Counted from the first letter of the stretch, positions 1 to 8,794 are shown. The stretch: DNA of 45,644 nucleotides from an uncultured Pelagibacteraceae bacterium (GCA_902573065.1 CACGHX010000006.1:1-45644); one strand, 5' to 3'. Notes: generated by a model not told the origin, from the letters alone. Made by a program: numbers and translations.

Positions 1-1598
1 AAATTAAGATTATTGACGAATTTACTGGCAGAATATTAGAGGGAAGAAGATTTTCTGATGGTTTGCATCAAGCTATTGAAGCAAAAGAAAATGTTGAAAT
101 TCAAAAAGAAAATCAAACTCTTGCTTCGATAACTTATCAAAATTTTTTTAGATTATATCAAAAACTTGCAGGCATGACCGGAACTGCAATGACGGAAGCA
201 GAAGAACTTTTTGATATTTATAAACTTAAAGTCATAAGTGTACCAACTAATAAAGAGATGATAAGAAAAGATTATAATGATCAAATCTTTAGAACAGAAG
301 AGGAGAAAAATTTTGCAATTTTGAATAAAGTGAAAGAGTGTAATGCAAAAGGTCAGCCTGTGCTTGTGGGTACAACAAGTATTGAAAATTCTGAAAAAAT
401 GTCAAAAATTTTTAAAAAAAATAAATTAAATCATAATGTTTTAAATGCTAAACAACATGAAAAAGAGGCTAACATAATTGCAGAAGCAGGAAAAACTGGA
501 ATGATTACTATCGCAACAAACATGGCCGGTCGTGGAACAGATATTCAACTAGGAGGTAATAAAAACCTATTTGTAAATATGAATGATAATGAAGATAAAA
601 TTGAAAAAATAAAAATTGAAAAAGAAAAAGTTAAAAATCAAGGTGGTCTATTTATCATAGGTACAGAAAGGCATGAGAGCAGGCGGATAGACAATCAGCT
701 AAGAGGTAGATCTGGTAGACAAGGTGATCCAGGTTCGTCTGTATTTTACATAAGCCTTGAGGATGATTTAATGAGAATTTTCGGGGGTGGATCGATTGAT
801 GGAATGTTGAAAAAATTAGGTCTTAAAAAAAATGAGTCCATCAATCATCCATGGATAAATAAAGCCATGGAAAGAGCTCAACAGAAAGTAGAGGCAAGAA
901 ATTTTGAAATAAGAAAGACTCTTTTAAAATTTGACGACGTAATGAATGATCAAAGAAAAATTATATTTGGACAAAGAATAGAAGTTTTAAAAAATAGTGA
1001 TATTAAAAAAATGGTTTTATCTTTCCTTGATGAGTTGAACAAAAATTTAGAGACGGCGCATCAAAATTATACTAAAAGTAATGATTTTAAAGTATTTTCA
1101 AATGAGATTAAATCAAACTACGGTAATGCTTTTGATGACAAAAAAATTGAAGAGTTTTCTAAAATGGAAACAAAAGATATCAGTAAGAGTCTTATAAATT
1201 TTTTTCAAGAAAAACGAAATGAAAGAATAAAAACTTTAGGTGATGATCAAAATATTGAGATTGAGAAAAGAATTTTTTTACAAATAATGGATTTTCTTTG
1301 GAGATCTCATTTGCAGTATTTAGAGCAATTAAGACAAGTCATTGGCTTGAGAAGTTATGGACAAAAGGATCCTTTGGCAGAATTTAGAAGAGAGTCATTT
1401 GAACTGTTTGAAAATTTGTTATTTAAAATAAAGACAGAAACCATTAAATTTTTAATTAATACAAATGTTGTAATTCAAGAGAAACAAGATGAAACTCAAA
1501 AAAATAACTTTATTAAAAAGAAAAAAATTTCTAGAAATGAACCATGCTCATGTGGTTCAGGCAAAAAATACAAACATTGTCATGGAAAGGTAGCTTAA
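1..1598 (+). CDS. secA: Protein translocase ATPase SecA, C-terminal part (5' end cut by window edge)
   Basis: SecA is the ATP-driven motor that pushes preproteins through SecYEG at the inner membrane. The reading frame is already open at base 3 and codes for about 531 residues, so roughly the last 60% of the protein is present; the DEAD motor N-terminus lies outside the window. Visible landmarks are EFTGRILEGRRFSDGLHQA at the start, LAGMTGTAMTEAEE, the second nucleotide-binding fold with ATNMAGRGTDI and QLRGRSGRQGDPGSS (arginine-finger region), the helical scaffold and wing, and a C-terminal zinc-binding SEC-C tail (CSCGSGKKYKHCHG) that binds SecB or ribosomes in the family. The next gene starts directly after the stop codon, so the two are probably co-transcribed. 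No frameshift or missing motif is seen in the part present. Confidence 0.97.
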   Translation, partial: IKIIDEFTGRILEGRRFSDGLHQAIEAKENVEIQKENQTLASITYQNFFRLYQKLAGMTGTAMTEAEELFDIYKLKVISVPTNKEMIRKDYNDQIFRTEEEKNFAILNKVKECNAKGQPVLVGTTSIENSEKMSKIFKKNKLNHNVLNAKQHEKEANIIAEAGKTGMITIATNMAGRGTDIQLGGNKNLFVNMNDNEDKIEKIKIEKEKVKNQGGLFIIGTERHESRRIDNQLRGRSGRQGDPGSSVFYISLEDDLMRIFGGGSIDGMLKKLGLKKNESINHPWINKAMERAQQKVEARNFEIRKTLLKFDDVMNDQRKIIFGQRIEVLKNSDIKKMVLSFLDELNKNLETAHQNYTKSNDFKVFSNEIKSNYGNAFDDKKIEEFSKMETKDISKSLINFFQEKRNERIKTLGDDQNIEIEKRIFLQIMDFLWRSHLQYLEQLRQVIGLRSYGQKDPLAEFRRESFELFENLLFKIKTETIKFLINTNVVIQEKQDETQKNNFIKKKKISRNEPCSCGSGKKYKHCHGKVA

Positions 1599-2225
1599 AT
1601 GAATAATTTTCCTAAAAAAATTTCTGTGTTCCCATTAAGAGGGGCGATATTTTTTCCAAAAACAAATTTACCATTAAATATTTTTGAAAGAAGATATGTC
1701 AGCATGATAGAAGATGCTTTGAAAGGTGAAAAATATATTGGTATGGTACAAACGAAAAAGGTAGAAGGTGATGTTTTCAAAGTTGGTTGTTTAGGTAAAA
1801 TTGATAGGCATGAAAGAACTTCCGATGGAAGAATTTTAATTAATCTGAATGGTTTAACAAGATTTAAAATAGACGAAGAAATAAATAATGATAAACTTTA
1901 TCGTGAATTCATTGTTAATTATGATGATTTTAAAGAAGATATGAAATTAAAAGAGTATGCGGTTAAAAATGAAATACTTAAAAAATTAATCGATAATTCG
2001 AAAAAATATTTTAATCAACAAGGAGTATTGATTGATTGGAAAGAAATATTAAAACTAAAAGCTTTTGAACAAATTTATACATTAGCAATGATTTCCCCAT
2101 TTTCTGTGAGCGAAAAACAAAAAGTTTTAGAAATACCTGATTTAAATGAGGCAGCAAGTACATTAAATGAAATAACCAAGTTTGGATTTTACGAAGATCT
2201 AAATGATAAAGATACGCTTCAGTAA
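1599..2225 (+). CDS. Stand-alone Lon N-terminal (LON substrate-binding) domain protein
   Basis: The 208-aa protein carries only the Lon N-terminal domain. The diagnostic start FPLRGAIFFPKTNLPLNIFE lies near residues 11-30, followed by RRYVSMIEDAL and a conserved core reading GCLGKI, then DGRILINLNGLTRFKI. There is no AAA+ module and no Ser-Lys protease domain, so it cannot be a Lon protease. Such short LON-domain proteins are common in alphaproteobacteria and are often annotated as peptidase S16; their job is not settled, though substrate or partner binding is plausible. It begins immediately after the secA stop and ends one base before the convergent gene, leaving almost no intergenic DNA. 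Confidence 0.88.
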   Translation: MNNFPKKISVFPLRGAIFFPKTNLPLNIFERRYVSMIEDALKGEKYIGMVQTKKVEGDVFKVGCLGKIDRHERTSDGRILINLNGLTRFKIDEEINNDKLYREFIVNYDDFKEDMKLKEYAVKNEILKKLIDNSKKYFNQQGVLIDWKEILKLKAFEQIYTLAMISPFSVSEKQKVLEIPDLNEAASTLNEITKFGFYEDLNDKDTLQ

Positions 2226-2244
2226 ACTAAACGTATATCTTATC
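2205..2244. terminator. Possible bidirectional hairpin between convergent gene ends
   Basis: GATAAAGATACG (2205-2216) can pair with CGTATATCTTATC (2232-2244) through about 11 base pairs with two small bulges, across a 15-base loop. It spans both stop codons of the convergent LON-domain gene and the 4-TM gene. There is no clear T-tract and both arms are coding, so the call is weak. Confidence 0.28.
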
Positions 2245-2643
2245 TGCTAAACCGTAGCAAAGAACGGCACTAATAATAACAAGAACTATCGGAGCATAAA
2301 TCCCATCATTTCTAGTTTTTTTTGTTAATCCTGTTTTATCAATCTTCAATGTATAAAAATTTACGATTAGTATTGAAACGTTCATTATAAAAACTAGGTT
2401 AAAGAAAGCCCAAGTAGCAACTAAACCACCTGATCTAATAAAAGCAACATAGATTGCCATTAAAACAGTGGCGACCATGAATGAACCTGCAAATCTCGTG
2501 ATTAAAGTTGCGGTTTTATCAACACCTCTATTCTTAAGAAATTTTTTAGTATCAAAGACTAATTGATAAGCGTAGCTACCAACTATAATAAAGTGTGCCA
2601 GGTAGATTGTTAAATAAAATATGTTTCCAAATTTGTCTATCAT
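2227..2643 (-). CDS. Small integral membrane protein, four predicted TM segments
   Basis: I do not recognise a named family. The 138-aa protein has four hydrophobic stretches at roughly residues 8-26, 48-68, 73-95 and 115-135, joined by short polar loops (for example DTKKFLKNRGVDKTA and TLKIDKTGLTKKTRNDG). This points to an inner-membrane protein with no obvious soluble domain. It lies 25 bases downstream of the DmdA-like demethylase on the same strand and is probably the last gene of that transcript. That makes a role in uptake or membrane coupling of the same C1 pathway possible, but this is inference from position only. Its 3' end almost touches the convergent LON-domain gene. Confidence 0.75.
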   Translation of the reverse strand: MIDKFGNIFYLTIYLAHFIIVGSYAYQLVFDTKKFLKNRGVDKTATLITRFAGSFMVATVLMAIYVAFIRSGGLVATWAFFNLVFIMNVSILIVNFYTLKIDKTGLTKKTRNDGIYAPIVLVIISAVLCYGLADKIYV

Positions 2644-2668
2644 AAAAACTTAAATTAAGATTTATTAA

Positions 2669-4039
2669 CTAGTTTGTTTCTCTAGTATTCTTATTGTAAG
2701 ACTGAGTAAATGGTATTGGTACAACTGTCGCATTAACAGGCTTGTTTGAGTATTTTTTTGGCAAATGTACTTTGTATTTTTTTCCAAAATTTCCAATTGG
2801 AAAACCATTTGTATTTAAATTTCCTTCAAATGGAACATAACCCATGGCTATATTTGTACCTTTTTCTGGATGATACCATGGAGATGTTATAAATCCTACT
2901 GGCTTACCGCCTTTTTCATTTGATATTAACCAAAAGTCGTTTGCATAATCTTCGATAGCCTTACCACCCATTTCTAAACCTACAAGTTGAAGTTTATATG
3001 GTTTTTTTCCATTTTTGATTTGTTCTTTCATTTTTTCCAATGCATCTTTACCTACATAGTCTGTTTGTTTATCCCATGCTCCTTTACCTGATAATGAAAC
3101 TTGATAACCAAGGTTACATTGAAATGGGTTGTGCTCGTGATCTAAATCCTGCCCCCAAGATAGTATTCCAGCTTGTATTCTTCTGTGGTGTGCTGGTGCT
3201 ATGACCATCAATTTATGTTTTTTACCTGCCTTTAAAACAGTATTCCACATATCCTCTGCGTACAAAGTTGCATTTTTCAAATAAATTTCATATCCAGCTT
3301 CCCCTGAAAAACCAGATTGTGAAATTACACAATCTCTCCCACCTATTTTCGCTTTGGCCAGACCATAGAATGGAATATTATCCATATCTACTTGGTCTCC
3401 TACCAGATCTTTCATTAAAGCTTTAGACTTTGGTCCTTGTATTTGAACTGGACAAGCATCGATTTCGTCTATTTCGACATTAAATCTTTTGTCAGCATTA
3501 ACACCTTGAAGATATAAACCAATGTCAGAGTCTGATAAACTAAACCAAAATTCGTCGTCCTCAACTCTTAACAAAACAGGGTCGTTAAGAACACCGCCTT
3601 TATAATTACAAAGTATCACGTAACGGCCTCTCATAGTTGAAATTTTTGTTGCGTCTCTTGTGATTACATAGTCAACAAATTTTTCAGCGTCCGGGCCTTT
3701 AACACGAATTTGTCTTTCAACTGCTACGTTCCACATTGTAACGTGATTTTTTATAGCTTTGTATTCAACCATCGCGCCACCCTTTTCAGGTCTTACGTAT
3801 CCTCTTGGATGGTATATACGATTATAAACTGTAGCTCTCCAACACCCAGCTTTCATAGATAAATGCCAATAAGGGGATTTTCTTACTCGAGTTGAGATAA
3901 GCATTTCTACTTTGGTGGGGCCGCTCTGTCTTAAATTGTATGGAACCTGTCTATCTGATTGGTCAACTGAAGTTTCGTGTTTAACTTTATCGTAATTTAC
4001 TTTTTCAACTTTGTAAGAATTAGGAACCTTTTTAGGCAT
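2669..4039 (-). CDS. DmdA/GcvT-family tetrahydrofolate-dependent demethylase (DmdA-like, substrate unknown)
   Basis: This 456-aa GcvT-fold protein is expected to move a methyl group from a donor to tetrahydrofolate. The middle is clearly DmdA-like: ATVYNRI near residue 70, then MWNVAVERQIRVKGPDAEKF, TRDATKI, GGVLNDPVLL, FSLSDSDI and later HNPFQCNLGYQVSL. These match the layout of DMSP demethylase as I know it, including ND where glycine-cleavage T proteins have DD. The protein is about 85 residues longer than DmdA (about 370 aa), with a basic N-terminal extension, and its C-terminus (VVPIPFTQSY..TRE) recalls LigM-type O-demethylases. It overlaps the end of the MetF-like gene by 8 bases, so the two are translationally linked. 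A canonical DMSP role cannot be assumed; another methylated osmolyte or methoxy compound is equally possible. Confidence 0.82.
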   Translation of the reverse strand: MPKKVPNSYKVEKVNYDKVKHETSVDQSDRQVPYNLRQSGPTKVEMLISTRVRKSPYWHLSMKAGCWRATVYNRIYHPRGYVRPEKGGAMVEYKAIKNHVTMWNVAVERQIRVKGPDAEKFVDYVITRDATKISTMRGRYVILCNYKGGVLNDPVLLRVEDDEFWFSLSDSDIGLYLQGVNADKRFNVEIDEIDACPVQIQGPKSKALMKDLVGDQVDMDNIPFYGLAKAKIGGRDCVISQSGFSGEAGYEIYLKNATLYAEDMWNTVLKAGKKHKLMVIAPAHHRRIQAGILSWGQDLDHEHNPFQCNLGYQVSLSGKGAWDKQTDYVGKDALEKMKEQIKNGKKPYKLQLVGLEMGGKAIEDYANDFWLISNEKGGKPVGFITSPWYHPEKGTNIAMGYVPFEGNLNTNGFPIGNFGKKYKVHLPKKYSNKPVNATVVPIPFTQSYNKNTRETN

Positions 4040-4760
4040 AATTATTTTTTACTAACCACTTATTTGTTTCTTTTAATCCCCCAAAAGTATAAATATGGAA
4101 ATAATCTGTTGATTTATTGACTTGGTGAATTAATTCATTTGGATCTGATGGTTTGAGTAAATTTATTGCCTTCGCAGCATTAGATTTAATAAAGTTTAAG
4201 GAATTTTTTGCTCCAACAATGTTTGCAAATTTAATTAAACTTGTAAATTTTAATGGTCCAGTTATCCCAACATGAACTGGTAAACTTTGTTTCGATATAA
4301 ATTTGTTTATTGGTTCAGGATTTAAAAGCCACTGGGTGACAATGTAATCTGCGAATGGTTTTTTATCTTTCATCGCTTTCTCCAAATCGGATTCCGATAT
4401 ATCAGGGGACCCCTCAGGATGTCCAGCAATTCCTATCTTAAACCCCTCAAATAATCCTGTCTCTAAAATCTGCAACGAGCAGTGGTAATCACCTATTGGT
4501 TCAGCACTTCCACCTATTACCAGAGCTTGTTTTACGCCAAAATCTTTACACATAGAAACGTACTGTTTTAACTCATCTAAATTTTTAATTGATCTCGCAG
4601 GAAAGTGGGGTACTGGATTAAACCCGGATTGGACTAGCTCTTTTGCTTTTTTTGCTACCTCCCTAAAGTCATTTCCAGGCAGCATTGTTATATAAACATC
4701 TTTAACCTTTGGTAAATCAGAAAGGTCGGTTTTCATAGTTATCTCTAAAGAGAAGTTCAT
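4032..4760 (-). CDS. MetF-like methylenetetrahydrofolate reductase, short form
   Basis: A 242-aa TIM-barrel protein of the 5,10-methylenetetrahydrofolate reductase family; in the family FAD shuttles electrons between NAD(P)H and the C1-folate. The start FSLEITMK corresponds to the FSFEFFPPK strand of MetF. Later marks are PVPHFPARSI (MetF HLTC strand), VIGGSAEPIGDY (the nucleotide strand), IGIAGHPEGSPDIS and PVHVGITGPLKF. It is shorter than the usual roughly 290 aa. It sits directly upstream of, and overlaps, the DmdA-like demethylase. The likely job is therefore to run in the oxidative direction, turning the 5-methyl-THF made by the demethylase into methylene-THF, rather than supplying methionine synthase. 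That direction is inference from context. Confidence 0.8.
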   Translation of the reverse strand: MNFSLEITMKTDLSDLPKVKDVYITMLPGNDFREVAKKAKELVQSGFNPVPHFPARSIKNLDELKQYVSMCKDFGVKQALVIGGSAEPIGDYHCSLQILETGLFEGFKIGIAGHPEGSPDISESDLEKAMKDKKPFADYIVTQWLLNPEPINKFISKQSLPVHVGITGPLKFTSLIKFANIVGAKNSLNFIKSNAAKAINLLKPSDPNELIHQVNKSTDYFHIYTFGGLKETNKWLVKNNYA

Positions 4761-4769
4761 ATTTTTCCG

Positions 4770-4799
4770 GATATACCAGTCAAACCTATGTGATGTCCA
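4770..4799 (-). promoter_or_regulatory. Candidate promoter for the MetF-like/DmdA-like unit
   Basis: On the minus strand TGGACA (4799-4794) is followed after 18 bases by TATATC (4775-4770), then the ATG at 4760. The match to the sigma-70 consensus is moderate. The unit could also be read through from the upstream tRNA-Phe transcript. Confidence 0.3.
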
Positions 4800-4815
4800 G
4801 AATTATTGTTAGAGG

Positions 4816-4887
4816 TGGCCTTGGTTTGAATCGCACAAACGACACATACCTTTTCAGGGTACTGCTCTACTACTGAGCTACAAGGCC
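4816..4887 (-). tRNA. tRNA-Phe (anticodon GAA)
   Basis: On the minus strand a full cloverleaf can be drawn: acceptor GGCCTTG/CAAGGCC, D-stem GCTC/GAGC with loop AGTAGTA, anticodon stem GTACC/GGTAT with loop CTGAAAA (anticodon GAA), variable GTGTC, T-stem GTTTG/CAAAC with loop TGCGATT, and discriminator A. CCA is not encoded. Two invariant positions differ: G18 is A and T55 (pseudouridine 55) is G. Since G18 and pseudouridine 55 normally touch each other, this may be a paired change. It lies between infA and the MetF-like gene on the same strand. Confidence 0.93.
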
Positions 4888-4894
4888 AAATATC

Positions 4895-5110
4895 CTAAAA
4901 TCTAAAAGTAATCCTGCCTTTAGTCAAATCGTAAGGAGTCATTTCTACTAAGACCTGATCACCGGCTAAGACTCTTATTCTATTCTTTCTCAATTTTCCA
5001 GCCGTATGAGCCAAAACTTCATGATTATTTTCAAGCTTCACTCTAAACATAGCGTTTGGTAATAATTCTGTTACTTTTCCCTTAAATTCTATCTTTTCTT
5101 GTTTAGCCAA
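4895..5110 (-). CDS. infA: Translation initiation factor IF-1
   Basis: A 71-aa S1/OB-fold protein that occupies the ribosomal A site during initiation and assists IF-2 and IF-3. The whole protein matches the family: [39 protein letters not shown] and [16 protein letters not shown]. The length is the usual one for IF-1. It starts one base before the hisD stop region and is followed by tRNA-Phe seven bases beyond its own stop. All three probably share a transcript with the upstream murA-hisD genes, or are driven by a promoter inside hisD. Confidence 0.98.
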   Translation of the reverse strand: MAKQEKIEFKGKVTELLPNAMFRVKLENNHEVLAHTAGKLRKNRIRVLAGDQVLVEMTPYDLTKGRITFRF

Positions 5111-5111
5111 A

Positions 5112-6413
5112 TTACTGCCTTTCTTTAAGCCTAAGTTTTACAGAATTAGCGTGTCCGTAGAGATTTTCATATTTTGATAAGGTTACAACGGATGGACCTA
5201 ATTTTTCAATACCTCTTTTAGAAATTTTAATTACTGATTGTCTTTTAAGAAAATCTAAAACAGATAGCCCAGATGAAAATTTTGCAGTACCTGATGTTGG
5301 AAGCACATGATTAGGTCCTGCAATATAATCACCAACTGCTTCGGGTGAATACGCGCCTAAAAATATTGATCCAGCGTTTTCAATTGATTTTAAATATCTA
5401 TCTGGTTTTTTAGTATAAATTTGAAGATGTTCCGGAGCAATTATATTAGCAATTTCTGAAACTTCACGTGAATTTCTTGCTAAAATCGCTAAACCAAATT
5501 TACTTAAACTTATCGATGCAATCTTTTTTTTTGGTAAAAATTTAAGTTGCTTAATAAGATAATATTGGACCTTATGAATTAAATCTTTACTTTCGGATAC
5601 TAAAATAGATTGTGACATTTCATCGTGTTCGGACTGAGCAATTAAATCTGCGGAAATCCATTCTGGATTAGAGTTTTTATCTGCAATAATAGTAACTTCT
5701 GACGGCCCAGCAAATATATCAATACCAGATGCACCTGAAACTTCTTTTTTTGCCAGTGCAACATACTCATTTCCTGGACCAACAATTTTATCAACTTTAT
5801 TTATTGTTTTTGTACCAAATGCAAAAGCTGCAACAGCTTGTGCTCCCCCGAGTTTAAAAATCTTTTTAACTTTACATTTTTTTGCTGCATACAAAACTCC
5901 TGGATTTATTTTTCCATTAATAGAAGGCACTGTCATATAAATTTCTTTAACTCCAGCAATTAAAGCTGGTATACAATTCATCAAAACTGAACTTGGGTAG
6001 CTTGCCCTGCCGCCAGGAACGTATACCCCTATCTTATTAATTGGTTTTGATCTGTAGCTTAAAGAATTATTAAAATTATCTTTAATTTTGAAACCTTTAA
6101 ATTTTTGGTTTTTATGAAAATTAAAGATTCTTTTAAAGGCTATATCAATTGAATTTTTAATTTTTATATCTAATGTTTTAACACTTTTTTCAATCTCATT
6201 TTTTGAAAAAAATAATTTATTTGTATTTAAATTTTTAACATTGTTAAATTTTTTCTCATATTTTATTAATGATTTGTCTTTATTTTTCTTCACGTCATTA
6301 ACAATTTTTTTTACAACGCTTATCTTGCTTGAAGAATATTTCCTTCTTATATTTAAATAGTAATTAAATTTCTTTTTGAAATCTTGTGATTTTGTATTTA
6401 ATATTCTAATCAT
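5112..6413 (-). CDS. hisD: Histidinol dehydrogenase
   Basis: HisD carries out the last two steps of histidine biosynthesis, oxidising L-histidinol to histidine with NAD+ and a bound zinc. I place the start at the ATG at 6413 ([12 protein letters not shown]), giving 433 aa, the usual length; an upstream in-frame ATG at 6482 would add 23 residues without family similarity. Diagnostic blocks are [67 protein letters not shown] (zinc and substrate side), APEHLQIY (catalytic Glu-His pair) and [20 protein letters not shown]. The start overlaps the end of the DUF2948 gene by 8 bases, so coupling is likely. No other his genes are nearby, so the pathway is scattered in this genome. Confidence 0.95.
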   Translation of the reverse strand: MIRILNTKSQDFKKKFNYYLNIRRKYSSSKISVVKKIVNDVKKNKDKSLIKYEKKFNNVKNLNTNKLFFSKNEIEKSVKTLDIKIKNSIDIAFKRIFNFHKNQKFKGFKIKDNFNNSLSYRSKPINKIGVYVPGGRASYPSSVLMNCIPALIAGVKEIYMTVPSINGKINPGVLYAAKKCKVKKIFKLGGAQAVAAFAFGTKTINKVDKIVGPGNEYVALAKKEVSGASGIDIFAGPSEVTIIADKNSNPEWISADLIAQSEHDEMSQSILVSESKDLIHKVQYYLIKQLKFLPKKKIASISLSKFGLAILARNSREVSEIANIIAPEHLQIYTKKPDRYLKSIENAGSIFLGAYSPEAVGDYIAGPNHVLPTSGTAKFSSGLSVLDFLKRQSVIKISKRGIEKLGPSVVTLSKYENLYGHANSVKLRLKERQ

Positions 6414-6855
6414 TGATAAGGTCGTGTTTTGGTTTATTTTTGGTTTCCCATGGATCACTAATATCTTCAAGAAAACATTCAATTACTTCTGAATATAATT
6501 TAATCAATATTTCTCCTGCAAAATTTAATTTTATTTCGTAGTTTTTATCAGACAAAATTTTACTTTCAATTGCTAAAAAATCTAAAAAACGTTCTTTATT
6601 CTTTTGATTAAGGTTTTTTGAATAAACGTTAATTACATTCTCAAACTTTAAAACTGATAATACTCTTTTATTCTTTCTAAACACACCTTTTTCAACATCT
6701 TCCCACATAAACCTATTAAATTGAATTAGAAAAATTCTATTTTTTTTTAAATGAGCTATATTTTTTATTTGCGTAATAGAGTCCTGTAGATGAGCGGACA
6801 TTACCTGTAAATCATTTTGTGAAACTGCATTTAACTTTAAACTTTTTTTTTCCAT
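6406..6855 (-). CDS. DUF2948 family protein
   Basis: A 149-aa soluble protein that I recognise as the alphaproteobacterial DUF2948 family by LKLNAVSQNDLQVMSAHLQD near the start, FNRFMWED in the middle and a C-terminal block with LNFAGEILIKLYSEVIECFLEDISDPW. The function is unknown. Its position between murA and hisD is also the usual one for this family in alphaproteobacteria. It overlaps murA by one base and hisD by eight, so all three appear to be co-translated. No signal peptide, TM segment or catalytic motif is visible. Confidence 0.85.
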   Translation of the reverse strand: MEKKSLKLNAVSQNDLQVMSAHLQDSITQIKNIAHLKKNRIFLIQFNRFMWEDVEKGVFRKNKRVLSVLKFENVINVYSKNLNQKNKERFLDFLAIESKILSDKNYEIKLNFAGEILIKLYSEVIECFLEDISDPWETKNKPKHDLIND

Positions 6856-8120
6856 TAGTAATTCGTTCTAGAAATATTTGCACCACATTTTCGAAGTTTA
6901 TTTTCTAAATTTTCATAACCTCTGTCTAAATGATAAACTCTATTAATAATTGTTCTATTTTTTGCAATTAAACCTGCTAAAACCAAGCTCACAGAAGCCC
7001 TAAGATCAGTTGCCATTACTTCAGCGCCGTACAAACTATTTATACCGTCAATTTTAGATAGATTTCCAGAAACTTTTATCTTTGCACCCATTCTATTTAA
7101 TTCTGGAACGTGCATGAATCGATTTTCAAAAATATTTTCTTTTATTTTTGAAGTACCATTTGCTCTAGTCATCAATACCATAATTTGAGCTTGAAGATCA
7201 GTTGGAAAACCAGGATAGGGTTCGGTTTTAATTTTAACTGGTCTAATATTTTTTGAATTTAAAATTACTATTTCGTTTTTATTTATTTTCAATTTAACAC
7301 CCATTTTTCTTAAAATTTTAAGTTCTTTTTTAATTATTTTAGTTTCTAGTGAAACTATTTTAAGTTTTTTTCCTATTAATGCTCCAGCTATTACAAAAGT
7401 ACCAGCTTCAATTCTATCAAACATTACAGAGTGACTCGCTGGCTTGAATTTTTTACCACCTATAATTTTTATTTCCCTATTACTAATCCATTTTATATTA
7501 ACACCCATTTTTTTTAAAAAATTTGTTAAATCTAGTATTTCTGGTTCACATGCGCAGTTTTTAATAGTTGTTGTACCATTTGCATAACTAGCTGCGATTA
7601 TTAAATTTTCTGTTGCACCTACTGATATCTTAGGAAGTTTAATTTTTTTTCCAATTAAACCGTTTTTAGCCTCTGCTTCAATATAACCGTTTTTTATTTT
7701 TATCTTAGCTCCTAATTTTTTTAATCCATATAGATGAACATCAACTGGTCTTGTGCCAATTGCACACCCGCCTGGTAAAGATACTTTAGCTTTACCAAAT
7801 TTCGATAATAATGGACCTAAAACGATAACTCCTGCTCTCATTGTTTTTAGAAAACTATAAGGCGCTAAAGTTTTAAGAAATTTTTCTTTGTTATTTATTA
7901 TAATCTTCTTTTTTGCTAAATTTATTTTAATATTTGATCCAATATGCTTTAATAATTCTGTCATTGTAATGACATCCTTAACTAAAGGAATATTATTTAT
8001 TTCAATTTTTTTATCACTTAAGATTGTAGAAGCCAGGATTGGTAGTGTTGCATTTTTTGAACCTGAAATTTTAATAGTACCAGATAAAGTTTTATTACCT
8101 TTAATAATTAATTTTTGCAT
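6855..8120 (-). CDS. murA: UDP-N-acetylglucosamine 1-carboxyvinyltransferase
   Basis: MurA commits UDP-GlcNAc to peptidoglycan synthesis by adding enolpyruvate from PEP in the cytoplasm. The 421-aa length is typical. Seen directly are the N-terminal ISGSKNATLPILAS (conserved Lys-Asn pair), the loop LPGGCAIGTRPVDVHL that contains the catalytic cysteine and the fosfomycin target, FDRIEAGTF, and the C-terminal GFPTDLQAQ and ATDLRASVSLVLAGL blocks. The cysteine is present, so no natural fosfomycin resistance by Cys-to-Asp exchange is suggested. It lies three bases after dcd and overlaps the DUF2948 gene. Confidence 0.97.
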   Translation of the reverse strand: MQKLIIKGNKTLSGTIKISGSKNATLPILASTILSDKKIEINNIPLVKDVITMTELLKHIGSNIKINLAKKKIIINNKEKFLKTLAPYSFLKTMRAGVIVLGPLLSKFGKAKVSLPGGCAIGTRPVDVHLYGLKKLGAKIKIKNGYIEAEAKNGLIGKKIKLPKISVGATENLIIAASYANGTTTIKNCACEPEILDLTNFLKKMGVNIKWISNREIKIIGGKKFKPASHSVMFDRIEAGTFVIAGALIGKKLKIVSLETKIIKKELKILRKMGVKLKINKNEIVILNSKNIRPVKIKTEPYPGFPTDLQAQIMVLMTRANGTSKIKENIFENRFMHVPELNRMGAKIKVSGNLSKIDGINSLYGAEVMATDLRASVSLVLAGLIAKNRTIINRVYHLDRGYENLENKLRKCGANISRTNY

Positions 8121-8123
8121 TAA

Positions 8124-8678
8124 TTAAATTTTTGGAAGAGTAACACCTTTTTGTTTCATATATTTTCCTTTTCGTTTGGCATATGTTACCTCTGGTTTTT
8201 CATTACCTTTTATAAAAACAAATTGTGCTGCACCCTCATTTGCATAAATTTTTGCAGGAAGAGGTGTTGTGTTTGAAAATTCAAGTGTAACATGTCCTTC
8301 CCAGCCTGGTTCTAACGGTGTCACATTAACAATAATCCCACATCTAGCGTATGTAGATTTTCCTAAACAAATCACAAGCACATTTTCTGGTATTTTAAAA
8401 TATTCGACTGTTCTTGCTAAAGCGAAGGAATTTGGAGGTATCACACAAACTTTTGATTTTTTTGAAACAAATCCATCCTGATTAAAATTTTTAGGATCAA
8501 CTATTGTAGAATTTACATTTGTGAATATTTTAAAATCATCAGAAACTCTTGCATCGTATCCGTATGAGGATAAACCGTATGAAATTTTTCCTTTTCTTCT
8601 TTGTTTTGGAATAAATGGAGATATAATTTTATGGCTTTTAACCATTTTTTTTATCCATTTATCCGATAGAACGCTCAT
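8124..8678 (-). CDS. dcd: dCTP deaminase
   Basis: The 184-aa trimeric enzyme deaminates dCTP to dUTP for thymidylate synthesis. Family marks are [17 protein letters not shown] near residues 36-52, the active-site segment [26 protein letters not shown] (Ser-Arg and catalytic Glu), [18 protein letters not shown] and the closing QKGVTLPKI. The length fits the monofunctional enzyme rather than the bifunctional DCD-DUT form. Its ATG overlaps the stop of a 39-aa upstream gene (ATGA), so translation is probably coupled. Confidence 0.96.
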   Translation of the reverse strand: MSVLSDKWIKKMVKSHKIISPFIPKQRRKGKISYGLSSYGYDARVSDDFKIFTNVNSTIVDPKNFNQDGFVSKKSKVCVIPPNSFALARTVEYFKIPENVLVICLGKSTYARCGIIVNVTPLEPGWEGHVTLEFSNTTPLPAKIYANEGAAQFVFIKGNEKPEVTYAKRKGKYMKQKGVTLPKI

Positions 8679-8794
8679 ACTTTTTTTCTCTTTTTATAAT
8701 ATTTATTTTTATATTCTTTTCTTTTTTTAAGATTTGACCTCAAGGCTAATTCTTTCCTGTCAAGAGATGACTCTTTTTTTAAAGCAGATTTCAT
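8675..8794 (-). CDS. Very small, strongly basic protein (39 aa), overlapping dcd
   Basis: An ATG at 8794 opens a 39-codon frame ending in TGA that overlaps the dcd ATG by four bases. The product starts [20 protein letters not shown] and continues [19 protein letters not shown]. An ALRxNLxxRK stretch of this kind recalls short basic proteins annotated as hypothetical in other alphaproteobacteria; I cannot verify this here. No domain is recognised. The exact ATGA overlap with dcd and the 5-base gap to the upstream 63-aa gene support a real gene. The lysine/arginine richness suggests nucleic-acid or ribosome association, which is only a guess. Confidence 0.6.
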   Translation of the reverse strand: MKSALKKESSLDRKELALRSNLKKRKEYKNKYYKKRKKV

